64,000 nucleotides of DNA from Porticoccaceae bacterium (GTDB taxonomy: Bacteria > Pseudomonadota > Gammaproteobacteria > Pseudomonadales > Porticoccaceae), in contig JALOAH010000003.1 of assembly GCA_023228865.1 (NCBI GenBank), positions 30,635 through 94,634 of the forward strand, in the 5' to 3' direction. How positions within the stretch are numbered: the stretch's first letter is position 1; the number at the start of each line of letters is the position of its first letter. The notes under the pieces were generated by a model. That model was not told the DNA's origin. It ran no database searches and was given only the letters and a program-made list of their open reading frames with translations. A program made the position numbers and the translations under genes. Positions 34,038-48,817 of the stretch are shown in pieces.

Positions 34038-35510
34038 ATGACGCAAACACTCATTATCGTTGACGATATGGCCGACTGGGATGCTTTTTATCCCAGCGAA
34101 CATGTTATGTTGTTTTCCGACTATCTGGACAGTGGTCGCGTCAAAACCGCAGAGCGCACCCGTATTATCAACCTGTGCAGAAGCTTTAAGTATCTTTCCG
34201 ACGGTTATTATTGCTCCCTGTTGGCAGAAGCCCGCGGCCACAGTGTGATTCCGTCCATCAAGGTGCTCAACGATCTCGGCAAACGCGCCCTCTACCAGAT
34301 TCAGCTCGATGAAATTGCCACTGACCTGGCCAAAACCCTGAAGGCTCACCCTCCTTCCGATGAAATTCTGATTCACAGCTATTTCGGCACGTCCCCCAAG
34401 CAGGAATACCGGGAGCTGGCGCGGCGCCTTTTTGAACTGTTTCCCTGTCCTGTGCTGGAAATCACCCTGCGCCACCGCAAACGCTGGGAAATTGTCTCCC
34501 TTAAAGCCCGCTCCCATCGCGGCCTCAACGATCAGGAAGAAACCGGCTTTGCCGATGCTCTCAACCATTACAGCAAGCGGGTATGGCGAAAATCAAAGGG
34601 GCGCAAAGTTTACCAATTCGATCTCGCCATGCTCGTCAACCCCGAGGAGGCCATGCCCCCCAGCGACGCCAAGGCATTGAAAAAATTTATCAAGGCCGGC
34701 GCTGACATCGGCATTGACGTGGAAATCATCGGCCCCAAAGATTACCAAAAAATTCCTGAGTACGACGGCCTTTTTATTCGCGAAACCACCGCCATAGACC
34801 ACCACACCTATAAGTTTGCCAAGAAGGCCGAAGCGGAAGGGCTTGTGGTGGTCGACGACCCCAGCTCCATATTGCGCTGCACCAATAAAATTTACCTTGC
34901 CGATCTGTTCCATAAGTTCAAGGTACCTGCGCCGCGAACCAAAATTCTACGCCGCGACAACCGCGCCCTTCTCGACGAGGCGGAAACTGCCTTTGGCTAC
35001 CCCATTGTCATCAAAATTCCCGATGGCGCATTTTCCCGCGGTGTGGTCAAAGTGACAAATCGCCAGGAACTTGAAGAGAAAACCAAGGAGCTGTTCCAGA
35101 AAACCTCCCTGCTGCTCGCCCAGGAGTTTCTCTATACCGATTTCGATTGGCGCATCGGCGTCTTCAATAACAAGCCCCTCTATGCCTGTCGTTATTATAT
35201 GGTGAAAAATCACTGGCAGATTTACAGGCACGGCTCGGGAAAAACCGATAGCGGCGGCTTTGACACCTTGCCCACCTTTGAAGTCCCCAAAGGGGTTTTG
35301 GAGGCGGCGCTGGCTGCCACCAAGCCCATAGGTACCAGTCTCTACGGGGTTGATGTCAAGGAAAAAAATGGCAGGGGTTTTGTTATAGAGGTCAACGACA
35401 ACCCCAATATCGATCGGGGTATTGAGGATCGCTACCTGGGCGACGAGCTTTACAGCCAAATCATGCAGGAGTTTCTGCGCCGCATGAAAATCCAGCGCGA
35501 CGGCAAGTAG
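34038..35510 (+). CDS. RimK-like ATP-grasp ligase with RLAN N-terminal domain
   Basis: 490 residues. Residues 1-190 match the RimK-like ATP-grasp N-terminal (RLAN) domain: LIIVDDMADWDAFYPSEHV, then KYLSDGYYCSLLAEARGHSV. Residues about 280-485 are an ATP-grasp domain with NKIYLADLFHKFKVPAPRT, YPIVIKIPDGAFSRGVVKV, QEFLYTDFDWRIGVF and the Mg site FVIEVNDNPNIDRG. It should join an amino acid or peptide through an acyl phosphate. Related genes usually pair with a GNAT/C39 protein such as that at 27106-28224. Substrate unknown. Confidence 0.9.
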   Translation: MTQTLIIVDDMADWDAFYPSEHVMLFSDYLDSGRVKTAERTRIINLCRSFKYLSDGYYCSLLAEARGHSVIPSIKVLNDLGKRALYQIQLDEIATDLAKTLKAHPPSDEILIHSYFGTSPKQEYRELARRLFELFPCPVLEITLRHRKRWEIVSLKARSHRGLNDQEETGFADALNHYSKRVWRKSKGRKVYQFDLAMLVNPEEAMPPSDAKALKKFIKAGADIGIDVEIIGPKDYQKIPEYDGLFIRETTAIDHHTYKFAKKAEAEGLVVVDDPSSILRCTNKIYLADLFHKFKVPAPRTKILRRDNRALLDEAETAFGYPIVIKIPDGAFSRGVVKVTNRQELEEKTKELFQKTSLLLAQEFLYTDFDWRIGVFNNKPLYACRYYMVKNHWQIYRHGSGKTDSGGFDTLPTFEVPKGVLEAALAATKPIGTSLYGVDVKEKNGRGFVIEVNDNPNIDRGIEDRYLGDELYSQIMQEFLRRMKIQRDGK

Positions 35511-35518
35511 TCAGGAAA

Positions 35519-36139
35519 TCAATCCGAAAACAGGGCTGTCCATACCGCATCGACAAGAATCAGCTGGGCTTCTGCGGTGGGGTGAATGCCATCATTTTGC
35601 ACCAGATTGCGATCGTTGAGGAGATCAAAACCCAGGGGAACCCTGGGTACATCCAGCCTGGTGTGAACCCTATCAAATACCTGCTGAAAACGGCGATTGA
35701 AAAAGACGCCGTAACTGGCTGGCAATTCAATGGTGAGCATTAACACTTCTGCACCCTGGGCGCGACTCAGGGTAACGATGCTTTCGAGATTGTCTTCCAT
35801 CTGTTTCAAGGACATACCCCGCAGGCCGTCGTTCCCACCCAGCTCAACAATCACCTGCTGTGGGCTGTGCTCCTTCAGCAACACCGGCAACCGCTGCAAG
35901 CCGCCAGCGGTGGTGTCGCCACTGACACTGGCATTGACCACCTGATATTTGTCGGGATAATGTGCGTCCAGGCGCTGTTGAAAAAGGTTGACCCAGCCAG
36001 ACTCACGGGGAATCCCATAGGCCGCGCTAATGCTGTCCCCCAGCACCAGAATGGTGTTGGCCAGTGACCACAGAGGCGTTATCGCCACAACCGTAAAAAG
36101 CAGTAAAAGTCTCAAATTATTTCCCGTTTTGATATACAT
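35519..36139 (-). CDS. Arylesterase / lysophospholipase L1-like SGNH hydrolase
   Basis: 206 residues, periplasmic, TesA-type. Signal peptide (LRLLLLFTVVAITPLWSLA), then block I VLGDSISAAYG with the catalytic serine, block III GGNDGLRG, and block V DGIHPTAEA with Asp and His. It hydrolyses esters and thioesters. The ATG at 36139 starts at the signal peptide; the frame further upstream overlaps the neighbouring ABC gene and is not coding-like. It is divergent from the YbbA/YbbP-like genes, an arrangement also known for tesA-ybbA-ybbP in E. coli. Confidence 0.9.
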   Translation of the reverse strand: MYIKTGNNLRLLLLFTVVAITPLWSLANTILVLGDSISAAYGIPRESGWVNLFQQRLDAHYPDKYQVVNASVSGDTTAGGLQRLPVLLKEHSPQQVIVELGGNDGLRGMSLKQMEDNLESIVTLSRAQGAEVLMLTIELPASYGVFFNRRFQQVFDRVHTRLDVPRVPLGFDLLNDRNLVQNDGIHPTAEAQLILVDAVWTALFSD

Positions 36140-36234
36140 TGTCGCAGGCCACTGATTTTTTCTGCAAAATACAAACAGTGGGCCAATCATTCGCACCGTC
36201 AAGAACACCCCGCAATCAGTGAGTAGTTGTAGCC

Positions 36235-36951
36235 GTGAATACTGTGTCAGGCCTGGAAAAATCCACCCATAAAACCGCCACCACAATACTCAGTGCCAGG
36301 GACGTCAGCAAGACTGTCATCGCCCCGGACGGAGCTTTGACCATTTTGTCGGCAATCAGTTTTACGATCAAGCCAGAGGAAACCCTTGCTATTGTCGGGG
36401 TCTCTGGTTCCGGCAAGTCGACCCTGTTGAGTCTTCTGGCCGGTCTCGACAGCCCCTCTTCCGGCAGTATCGAGCTCTGCGGCCAGCGGCTTGATCTTCT
36501 CGATGAAGATGGCCGGGCGGCGGTTCGCGGCAGCCATGTCGGCTTTGTCTTTCAGTCTTTCCAGTTGTTGCCCAACCTCACCGCCTTGGAAAACACTCTG
36601 TTGCCCCTGGAAGTCAGCAATCGCCAGGATGGCGAAGCCATTGCCCGAAAATGGCTGGAGCGGGTTGGTCTGCACGAACGCCTCAACCACTACCCTCGGC
36701 AACTTTCCGGAGGCGAACAGCAGCGGGTGGCTATAGCGCGAGCCTTTGTCAGCAATCCCCACATTCTTTTCGCCGATGAACCCACGGGGAATCTGGATAC
36801 GGCAACGGGTCACAATATTATTGAGCTGCTGTTTGAGCTGAACCGGGAGCAGAAAACCACCCTGGTACTGGTCACCCACGACATCGCTCTTGCCAGTCGC
36901 TGCTCCCGCCGCATCGAGCTGCGGGGCGGCAAATTGCTGGAAGATAACTGA
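36235..36951 (+). CDS. ybbA: ABC transporter ATPase (YbbA/LolD family)
   Basis: 238 residues. Walker [17 protein letters not shown], the LolD-like Q-loop [17 protein letters not shown], signature [15 protein letters not shown], Walker [13 protein letters not shown] and a switch His in VLVTHDIAL. Start is GTG at 36235 without a strong ribosome site. It overlaps the permease start by 1 base. With the permease it forms a MacB/YbbP-type ABC system, which in relatives couples ATP to periplasmic or membrane mechanical work rather than import. Adjacency to the esterase fits the YbbAP-TesA context. Confidence 0.9.
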   Translation: MNTVSGLEKSTHKTATTILSARDVSKTVIAPDGALTILSAISFTIKPEETLAIVGVSGSGKSTLLSLLAGLDSPSSGSIELCGQRLDLLDEDGRAAVRGSHVGFVFQSFQLLPNLTALENTLLPLEVSNRQDGEAIARKWLERVGLHERLNHYPRQLSGGEQQRVAIARAFVSNPHILFADEPTGNLDTATGHNIIELLFELNREQKTTLVLVTHDIALASRCSRRIELRGGKLLEDN

Positions 36952-39409
36952 TGCGCAGCTTTCAACTGTCGCGCCAGCTACTACGCCGGGAATGGCGCTC
37001 CGGGGAATTAACTACCCTGATCGCATCCCTGATTATCGCCGTCACCGCTGTGCTCACCATTGCTCTGGTAACCGATCGCCTGACGGCGGGCATGGGGCGC
37101 CAGTCAGCCCAGCTGATTGGCGGTAATCTTGTTATCAGCAGCACCAGAGAACCGCAGCCCCAGTGGCAGCCCCTGGGGGAAGAACTGGGCCTGGCCACGG
37201 CGCGTATCCATAATTTTGATTCGGTGATTTTTGTCGGCGATAACATGCTGTTGTGCAGTGTCAAAGCCGTGGCTGATGGCTACCCCTGTTGGGACAGCTG
37301 GAAATTCAGGATCAGCCCGCGACCAGCCCTTACACCATTGCCACAATTCCCGACCCTGGCACCGCCTGGGTCGATGCCCGAGTTCTTGAGCGTCTTGACG
37401 CCCGTATCGGTGATACCATCCATTTTGGTGCCACCACTTTGCGCATCGACAAAATTGTCACCGCTGAGCCTGATCAGGGCAATGGCCTGTTTCAATTTGC
37501 GCCCAGAGTGCTGGTCAACGAGGCGGATCTGGCACCTGCCCAGGTTGTCGGTCCCGGCAGTCGCATTCACTACCAAACCCTGTTCCACGACAACAGCGGC
37601 AGCGGCAATATCGCAATTTTGAAAAAGCGTCTCGAACCCGAACTCGGCCTGGGCCACAGTCTGGTGGAACCGGGCAATAACAACAACCGCGCCTCCGGCG
37701 CTCTGCTAAAAGCCACTCAGTACATTCGCATCGCCACCCTGATGGCGCTTATTCTCTCCGCCATTGCCATTGCCCTCAGCGCCCGCCGCTACAGTGAGCG
37801 CCATTACGATGTCAGCGCCATGCTCCGCTGTCTCGGCGCCAAACAATCCTCCGTGGTGCGCGTCTATGTTTACCAGTTATTGCTGCTGACGATGATTGCC
37901 ATCGCCGTTGCAGCCGTTCTGGGCTGGCTTGCCCATTGGGTAGTTTTAGCGGTTCTTAAACCACTGCTGTCCCTGAGTCTGCCGGCTCCCGGGCTTTCCC
38001 CCTGGTTTGCCGCTGCGGGCTCCGCGCTGCTGTTGATGGCGGGATTTGCCCTGCCGCCGATTCTACGTCTGACCGCCACATCGCCGCTGCGGGTTTTGCG
38101 CAAGGATCTCAATCCTCCGCCCTTATCCATGTGGTTGGTTTACAGCATTGCCGCCATTTCCCAGGGGCTTTTACTGTGGCTGCTGTTTACGGATCTGAGC
38201 GCAGTTCTCAAGGTGATGGTTGTTCTCGCCCTGCTGCTGGGTGTTGTCGGCGGCGCTATTTTTCTCTGGCTGCGCAAAGTGGCCAGCAGGCGCAGAAGCC
38301 GAACCTTGCTGGGGCGCGGTCTGCGCAATCTCGCCAACCACGCCTCCACCAGCACCAGCCAGATCATGGCTTTTGCCATTACCCTCATGCTGATCATTGT
38401 CGTTGCCCAGTTGCGCACGGGACTTTTGGCGGAGTGGCGCCTGCAATTGCCGGACAACGCCCCCAATCACTTCGCCTTTAATCTTTTTCCCGACCAGGTG
38501 GAGAAATTCGCAGCAACGGTAAGTGCCAAGGCAAGTCTCAACCCATTTTATCCGGTAGTTCGCGGGCGCATTGCCGCCATCAACGGTGACGCCGAAGCTG
38601 TGATTGCCGGCGGCGATAACCATAGAGAGCTGAATTTCAGCTGGACCACAGAACTTCCCAAGGACAACAACATTGTCGCTGGCAGCTGGCCGCCGGCGCC
38701 CGGCGAAGTTTCCGTGGAAAGCGGTTATGCGAAAAGACTCGACCTTGAGGTTGGCGACCGCATCAGTCTCGATATTGGCGGCAACAGCTTTGATGCTACC
38801 GTGAGCAGTGTGCGCACGGTGGTTTGGGAGTCATTTTCGCCGAATTTTTACCTGATATTTTCCCAGCAGCAACTGCAGGACAAACCCACCAGTTATCTCA
38901 CCAGCTTTTATTTGCCGGCGGAAAATCGCCCGTTGCTGCGGCAGCTTCTTGAACAATTCCCCTCCCTGGCGCTGATTGAGGTGGATTCAATTCTGGCGCG
39001 AATGCAGCTGATTTTGCAGCAGGTGAGTCTGTCGGTGGAGCTGGTGATGCTGTTCGTTCTGTTCAGCGGTTTTGCAGTTCTGTTCGCCACCCTGCAAATT
39101 ACCGCTCAGGAGCGAGCCCAGGAAGGGGCACTGCTGCGCGCCCTCGGTGCCAGCCGCAGCTATCTTAAAAAAGCCTATTTGATGGAATTTGGCCTGATCG
39201 GCTTTGGCGCCGGGACTCTGGCTGTGATTGGCGCGGAGCTTGCTACTGCCGCTATTTATATTCGCGTATTTGATCTGACGTATCGCCCCAATGTGGCGTT
39301 ATGGCTATTGCTGCCACCGCTGTTTGCCGGGCTGGTGGCAGTGGCGGGTTATCTGGGCAGCCGCAAAGTCATGGCGACATCACCGGCCACCCTACTTAAC
39401 AGCGCCTAA
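36951..39409 (+). pseudogene. ybbP: ABC transporter permease (YbbP type), interrupted by a one-base frameshift
   Basis: Two overlapping frames read as one roughly 820-residue FtsX/MacB-like permease. The first covers the first helix and start of the periplasmic domain up to SVKAVADGYP. The second continues with GQLEIQDQPATSPYTIATIPDPG through nine or so further membrane helices to SRKVMATSPATLLNSA. The break is at the C-run 37283-37286: adding a single C restores ...GYP-LLG-QLEIQ.... After the break the first frame is random and soon stops. Either a genuine recent mutation or a read error; no other lesion is seen in 2.4 kb. Confidence 0.88.
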
Positions 39410-39417
39410 ACGGGATT

Positions 39418-40293
39418 TCAGCTCCTGGTGCCAGGGGCTTGGGGAGGTTGCGACAACGACGCGGCAAACGCCAGCACCAGCTGGCGTACCAGGGGCTTCA
39501 TAAAAAAACTGCTTTCCGGCATTACCTTGACGACAATACCCAGGGCTTCCAGGCTCTCCGCCACCACAGGGCCGACGGCGGCAACATGGATATTGTTGAG
39601 GGCACTGCGCAGCTGCTCTTCCCTGCCCTGTTGTTTGGCGATCTGGAAAAGCCGTCTCACCTGGGGCGAGCTGGTAAAGGCCATGGCGTCGAAATCGCCG
39701 GCAATCAGTTTCTCGATGAGTTCGGTCACTTTTTGATCTTCCGCCTGATCCGCATAAATATAGGGGGAAACCCTGCTGACCTCGGCGCCTTTGAGGGCGA
39801 GAAATTCCATCAGCGGCAGGTTGGGTTCAGAGCCGTAGAGTTGAACAGCGATTTTTCTGCCCTGGAGATTTTCATTGGCCAGGGTTTCAATAACCCCGTC
39901 GGTGGTGGGATGCACCGCCTGAATATCCGCCTTAAGGCCAATTTTGCGCAGAGCGGCGCCGGGTTTTGGTCCGCGGGTGATTTTGCGCACCCTCTCAAGT
40001 GCGGCGACAAAATCCCTGTACAGGGCGCCATTGGCTCGTTCGGCAAACCCGAGCAGACGCCGCAGCCCTTCGCCGGTGAGGAGAATCAGGTCGTCATACC
40101 TATTGCGACAAAAATCGTTGAGCCAGTCCTCAATGGTTTCTGTCTCCGGGCTGTCGTGGATGGCAACCAATGGGCAGGAGTAAACCTCGGCGCCCCGCTC
40201 CTCAAGCATACGGGCAAAGATCAACAGCTCCCTGCTTTCGGGAATGGCAATGCGGCGCCCGGCGAGCGGCTTGCTACTTTCGACATCGTTCAT
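39418..40293 (-). CDS. Uroporphyrinogen-III synthase family protein
   Basis: About 291 residues with the two-lobed HemD layout: N-terminal RRIAIPESRELLIFARMLEERGAEVYSCPLVAI, a middle GRKIAVQLYG... lobe, and the diagnostic FTSSPQVRRLF followed by VAAVGPVVAESLEALGI. In heme and siroheme synthesis HemD closes the ring of hydroxymethylbilane. This copy lies away from hemC and may be a second paralogue with a different role. The ATG at 40293 is preferred to a TTG five codons earlier. Confidence 0.83.
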   Translation of the reverse strand: MNDVESSKPLAGRRIAIPESRELLIFARMLEERGAEVYSCPLVAIHDSPETETIEDWLNDFCRNRYDDLILLTGEGLRRLLGFAERANGALYRDFVAALERVRKITRGPKPGAALRKIGLKADIQAVHPTTDGVIETLANENLQGRKIAVQLYGSEPNLPLMEFLALKGAEVSRVSPYIYADQAEDQKVTELIEKLIAGDFDAMAFTSSPQVRRLFQIAKQQGREEQLRSALNNIHVAAVGPVVAESLEALGIVVKVMPESSFFMKPLVRQLVLAFAASLSQPPQAPGTRS

Positions 40294-40347
40294 GGGTCGC
40301 CCAACCAATAACTGTGACGTTGAAAAGACCTTTTTCAGTTTTTTATG

Positions 40348-40380
40348 TGCCGAATAACGCCATGGCGACGTTATTCGGCA
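40348..40380. other. Perfect 12-bp inverted repeat after icd
   Basis: TGCCGAATAACG - nine bases - CGTTATTCGGCA, directly after the end of icd (stop at 40396). Strong hairpin, but on the icd-coding strand no T-run follows it; on the opposite strand a T6 precedes it. It could protect the icd mRNA 3' end or be a factor-dependent terminator. Confidence 0.5.
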
Positions 40381-40395
40381 GTCTGTGACAAGCTG

Positions 40396-43048
<2,653 letters not shown>

Positions 43049-43660
43049 ATGTCGAAAATTATTCTTTTTAATAAGCCTTATGGGGTACTCAGTCAATTCA
43101 CAGATAGTGACGGTCATTCGGGGCTTTCTGGGTACATTGCTGAAAAAGACTTTTATCCGGCAGGTCGGCTCGACCGGGACTCGGAGGGATTGTTGCTGCT
43201 AACCGATGACGGCGGCTTGCAGGCGCGCATCAGCAGCCCCAGATTTAAACTGCCAAAAACCTATCTCGTTCAGGTTGAAGGGCTGGTGGAGTTGCAGCAA
43301 TTGCAGCAACTCAGCGCTGGCGTTGAACTCAAAGACGGGCTGACACAACCCGCGCAAGTGCGGGAAATTGAAGCGCCACAACTCTGGGAGAGAATTCCCC
43401 CGGTTCGTTTTCGCAAATCCGTGCCTACCTCCTGGCTTGAGCTGAAAATTCGCGAAGGCAAAAACCGTCAGGTGCGACGAATGACCGCCGCCGTCGGCCT
43501 ACCCACATTGAGACTTGTGCGCTGGGCCATAGGCGACTGGACATTGGCGAACCTGCAGCCGGGGGAATACAGGCTTGAAGAAATCCTGCTTCCACCACAA
43601 AATAGCCGCCCTTCTCAACAACCCCAGACGCGAAAGCCAGTGCGACGCCATGCCCGATAG
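43049..43660 (+). CDS. rluE: 23S rRNA pseudouridine synthase RluE
   Basis: 203 residues of the RsuA/RluE group without an S4 domain: IILFNKPYGVLSQF, catalytic Asp in AGRLDRDSEGLLLLTDDG, EGKNRQVRRMTAAVGLPTLRLVR split over the fold, and a basic tail. It isomerises a single uridine (U2457 in E. coli) in 23S rRNA. It is first in a block of translation and tRNA genes; the next gene overlaps its end by 11 bases. Confidence 0.9.
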   Translation: MSKIILFNKPYGVLSQFTDSDGHSGLSGYIAEKDFYPAGRLDRDSEGLLLLTDDGGLQARISSPRFKLPKTYLVQVEGLVELQQLQQLSAGVELKDGLTQPAQVREIEAPQLWERIPPVRFRKSVPTSWLELKIREGKNRQVRRMTAAVGLPTLRLVRWAIGDWTLANLQPGEYRLEEILLPPQNSRPSQQPQTRKPVRRHAR

Positions 43661-44108
43661 TATTCACTTAACCGTTGCCACCGTGATTCATCGCGAAGAC
43701 CATTTTCTTATGGTGCGCGAACTCGACAACGGTCGCGAAGTGATCAATCAACCCGCCGGCCATGTGGAGCCCGGTGAAACCCTTCAGGAGGCGGCGCTGC
43801 GGGAAACCCTCGAAGAAACCGGCTGGCATATTCATCTCACCGGCTTTCTGGGCATCAGCCATTACCGCTCGCCCGGCAACGGTAAAACCTATTATCGAGT
43901 CAGTTTTGTCGCAGAGCCTTTGCGGGTGCAAAGTAATGCTCTGCTCGATGAGGACATTGTCGCCGCCGAATGGCTCAGCCACCAGACCATCGCCAGCAGC
44001 GGTCAACTGCGCAGCCCGATGGTGCTTTCCGATATAAATCTTTTCCTTAGAAATATTATTTATCCAGTTGATATTATTAGAATTTTTGATGGCGGATCGA
44101 GCTTGTGA
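43650..44108 (+). CDS. NUDIX hydrolase, NudJ-like
   Basis: 152 residues with an exact Nudix box [22 protein letters not shown]. NudJ-type context before mnmA supports a thiamine-pyrophosphate / nucleoside-triphosphate phosphatase. The ATG at 43650 is preferred over an open extension inside rluE. The last 20 codons (44033-44096) switch to AT-rich, rare codons (ATA, AGA). The stop overlaps the GTG of mnmA by 4 bases. Confidence 0.88.
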   Translation: MPDSIHLTVATVIHREDHFLMVRELDNGREVINQPAGHVEPGETLQEAALRETLEETGWHIHLTGFLGISHYRSPGNGKTYYRVSFVAEPLRVQSNALLDEDIVAAEWLSHQTIASSGQLRSPMVLSDINLFLRNIIYPVDIIRIFDGGSSL

Positions 44109-45187
44109 ATAAGCCTTTTGTCATTGTCGGCATGTCCGGCGGCGTCGATTCCTCAGTGACCGCTCTGCTGCTCAAGGAGCAGGGTTATCATGTCGAAGGC
44201 CTGTTTATGAAAAACTGGGACGAAGACGACGGCAGCGAGTATTGCACTGCTAAGGCCGATCTGGCGGATGCCCAACGGGTCTGCGAACGCATCGGCATCA
44301 AGCTGCACACAGCCAACTTTGCCGCAGAGTACTGGGACAATGTCTTTGAATATTTTTTGGCCGAATATCAGGCCGGCCGCACGCCCAACCCGGACATCCT
44401 CTGTAACCGGGAAATCAAGTTCAAGGTCTTTCTCGAATACGCGGAGATGCTCGGCGCTGAATCCATTGCCACCGGTCATTATGTTCGCCGCAGCGATCAA
44501 AATGGCCACACCTTTCTCCTCAAGGGGCTGGACAACAACAAGGATCAAAGTTACTTCCTTCATGCCGTTGATGAAGCCGCGCTGGCAAAATCCCTGTTCC
44601 CCATTGGCGAGCTGGCCAAACCGGAAGTGCGCAAAATTGCCGCGCAACACGACCTGGTCACTTACAACAAAAAGGACAGCACGGGCATCTGTTTTATCGG
44701 CGAGCGCCGTTTTAAGGATTTTCTTCAGCAGTATCTGCCCGCCCAGCCTGGGACTATCGAGGACGACAGCGGCGTTACAATAGGGCACCACGCCGGACTT
44801 ATGTATCACACCATCGGTCAGCGCCAGGGATTGGGTATTGGCGGCGTCAAGGGCGCCAATGAAGAACCCTGGTATGTTGCCGGCAAAGATCTCGATCGCA
44901 ACGTTCTTATTGTTGTTCAGGGCGGCCAGCACCCCCTGTTAATGTGCGACGCCCTGCGTCTTGGCGCCATTCACTGGATTAACGGCGAGCCTCCCCTGCC
45001 CTTGGAATGCCAGGCAAAAACCCGCTATCGGCAACCGGATCAACAATGCCGGGTTGTCGCCACCGCTGGCGGTTACAGGGTCGAGTTTTCATCACCCCAG
45101 CGGGCGGTGACTCCTGGCCAGTCTGCGGTTTTTTACCAGGGGGATATTTGCCTGGGCGGCGGCGTCATTGAAGAAGCGCTCCGTTAA
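44105..45187 (+). CDS. mnmA: tRNA-specific 2-thiouridylase
   Basis: 360 residues. It adds sulfur to position 2 of wobble uridine in tRNA-Lys, -Glu and -Gln. The PP-loop is [15 protein letters not shown]; the two catalytic cysteines are in [13 protein letters not shown] and [25 protein letters not shown] follows. GTG start inside the NUDIX stop codon (GTGA). With cmoA and cmoB at 4-6 kb this window carries two separate pathways acting on U34. Confidence 0.96.
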   Translation: MNKPFVIVGMSGGVDSSVTALLLKEQGYHVEGLFMKNWDEDDGSEYCTAKADLADAQRVCERIGIKLHTANFAAEYWDNVFEYFLAEYQAGRTPNPDILCNREIKFKVFLEYAEMLGAESIATGHYVRRSDQNGHTFLLKGLDNNKDQSYFLHAVDEAALAKSLFPIGELAKPEVRKIAAQHDLVTYNKKDSTGICFIGERRFKDFLQQYLPAQPGTIEDDSGVTIGHHAGLMYHTIGQRQGLGIGGVKGANEEPWYVAGKDLDRNVLIVVQGGQHPLLMCDALRLGAIHWINGEPPLPLECQAKTRYRQPDQQCRVVATAGGYRVEFSSPQRAVTPGQSAVFYQGDICLGGGVIEEALR

Positions 45188-45253
45188 CACTTGGGAATTG
45201 ATTGTTTATGCCTATTACTGAAGTCCTGACCCTGTCATCGAGAATACACCGCC

Positions 45254-45910
45254 ATGCTCAATAGGCTTTTTCCACCCCCCACCCAGGAGCAGGTTATGGC
45301 GCTTGCCGGGGTTTTTCAGGGTTGCGCACTGGTCGACAGCTACGCCCGCCTTGGCACGGCCAATAGCGAGGCGGTGGAAAATGCTCTTTTCAGCTTGCTG
45401 CAGCAGAACCCCACCTCCACCGAAGCGGTCTACGGCAGTTTCGCCAACCTTGAAATTGGTTTTGCCGCCCTGGAAAAAATACTGGATAACCCCAAGGACA
45501 GCCAAAGCGCCATGTTGCTTCGCTACGGGGTTGGTGTTTTATATATCGCCAGAAAAATATCCGCCAATGGGGCGATGCTCAAGCACATCGGTTCGGGCAT
45601 AGAGAATGCGGCACGGCAGGCGGAGCATTTTTCCCTCAGCCACGCCAATGTGATCGCCAATATTGCCGATCTCTACCAAAAAACCATCAGCACCCTGAAA
45701 TTTCGCATTCAGGTCAATGGCGTCGCCACCCACTTGCAACAGCCCGCCATTGCCAGCCGCATTCGCTGTCTGCTGTTTTCATCGGTGCGCTCCGCCTTTC
45801 TCTGGCAGCAACTGGGCGGCAGCCGCTTTAATTTGATGTTTCGCCGCGCCGAAATGCTCAAACTGACCCGGGAACTGCACCAGCAGGCCAGGGCGCTCAA
45901 CAACCTTTAA
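45254..45910 (+). CDS. hflD: HflD family protein
   Basis: 218 residues, all-helical, matching HflD (the lysogenisation regulator that binds phage CII in E. coli), whose gene sits between mnmA and purB: EQVMALAGVFQGCALVDSYARLG, a middle LRYGVGVLYIARKI, and RIRCLLFSSVRSAFLWQQLGGSR near the end. Peripheral inner-membrane protein in E. coli. A short rare-codon cluster occurs at 45533-45563. Confidence 0.9.
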   Translation: MLNRLFPPPTQEQVMALAGVFQGCALVDSYARLGTANSEAVENALFSLLQQNPTSTEAVYGSFANLEIGFAALEKILDNPKDSQSAMLLRYGVGVLYIARKISANGAMLKHIGSGIENAARQAEHFSLSHANVIANIADLYQKTISTLKFRIQVNGVATHLQQPAIASRIRCLLFSSVRSAFLWQQLGGSRFNLMFRRAEMLKLTRELHQQARALNNL

Positions 45911-45975
45911 AAATCGATTTAAAGCACTGAAAAACTGAAATAAACGGGCATATCGGTTAAAATCGCCGCCTTTGA

Positions 45976-48338
<2,363 letters not shown>

Positions 48339-48413
48339 TTTTTGCTGTAATTCTTTCTTGTCATTATCGATTTTTTTGCCCTTGCCGCGATAGCGGCGAA
48401 GAGAGGATCAGCA

Positions 48414-48797
48414 ATGCAGTTTTACAGCAGAAAATGGATAAAACCCGAAGACCTCAACCCCAACGGCAGCCTTTTTGGCGGCAGATTACTCAGCTGGATT
48501 GACGAAGAAACCGCCATTTTTGCCATGTGTCAGTTGGGGGGCGAAAAGCATTTGGTGACCAAGTACATTTCTGAAATCAACTTTGTCAGTTCCGGTAGGC
48601 AGGGCGACATTATCGAAATGGGTGTGGAGGTGATTGCTCTGGGCAATACCTCCATCACCATGAGGGCGGAAGTTCGCAACAAGGTCACCAAAAGCACCAT
48701 CATCTCCATCGACAATATCGTTTTCGTCAATCTGGACGAAGATGGCAAGCCGACCAGACACGGCTTTGACTCTGTCGCCTGTTTGCCTGGGGAATAG
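48414..48797 (+). CDS. Acyl-CoA thioesterase, hotdog fold (YciA-like)
   Basis: 127 residues. A hotdog-fold thioesterase of the BFIT/YciA group: PEDLNPNGSLFGGRLLSWIDEETAIFA contains the usual N-x-x-G-x-x-x-GG-x2-L-x-x-x-D pattern with its catalytic Asp, and VTKYISEINFVSS follows. It hydrolyses acyl-CoA to free acid and CoA. GAGAGGA ribosome site. It stands alone, converging on the ggt gene. Confidence 0.88.
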   Translation: MQFYSRKWIKPEDLNPNGSLFGGRLLSWIDEETAIFAMCQLGGEKHLVTKYISEINFVSSGRQGDIIEMGVEVIALGNTSITMRAEVRNKVTKSTIISIDNIVFVNLDEDGKPTRHGFDSVACLPGE

Positions 48798-48817
48798 CTA
48801 GGGTCTGTTAACAGGCC

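Noticed and set aside
34947..35459. Open frame of 170 codons opposite the ATP-grasp gene
   Set aside because: Antisense shadow of a conserved domain; translation has no recognisable motif.
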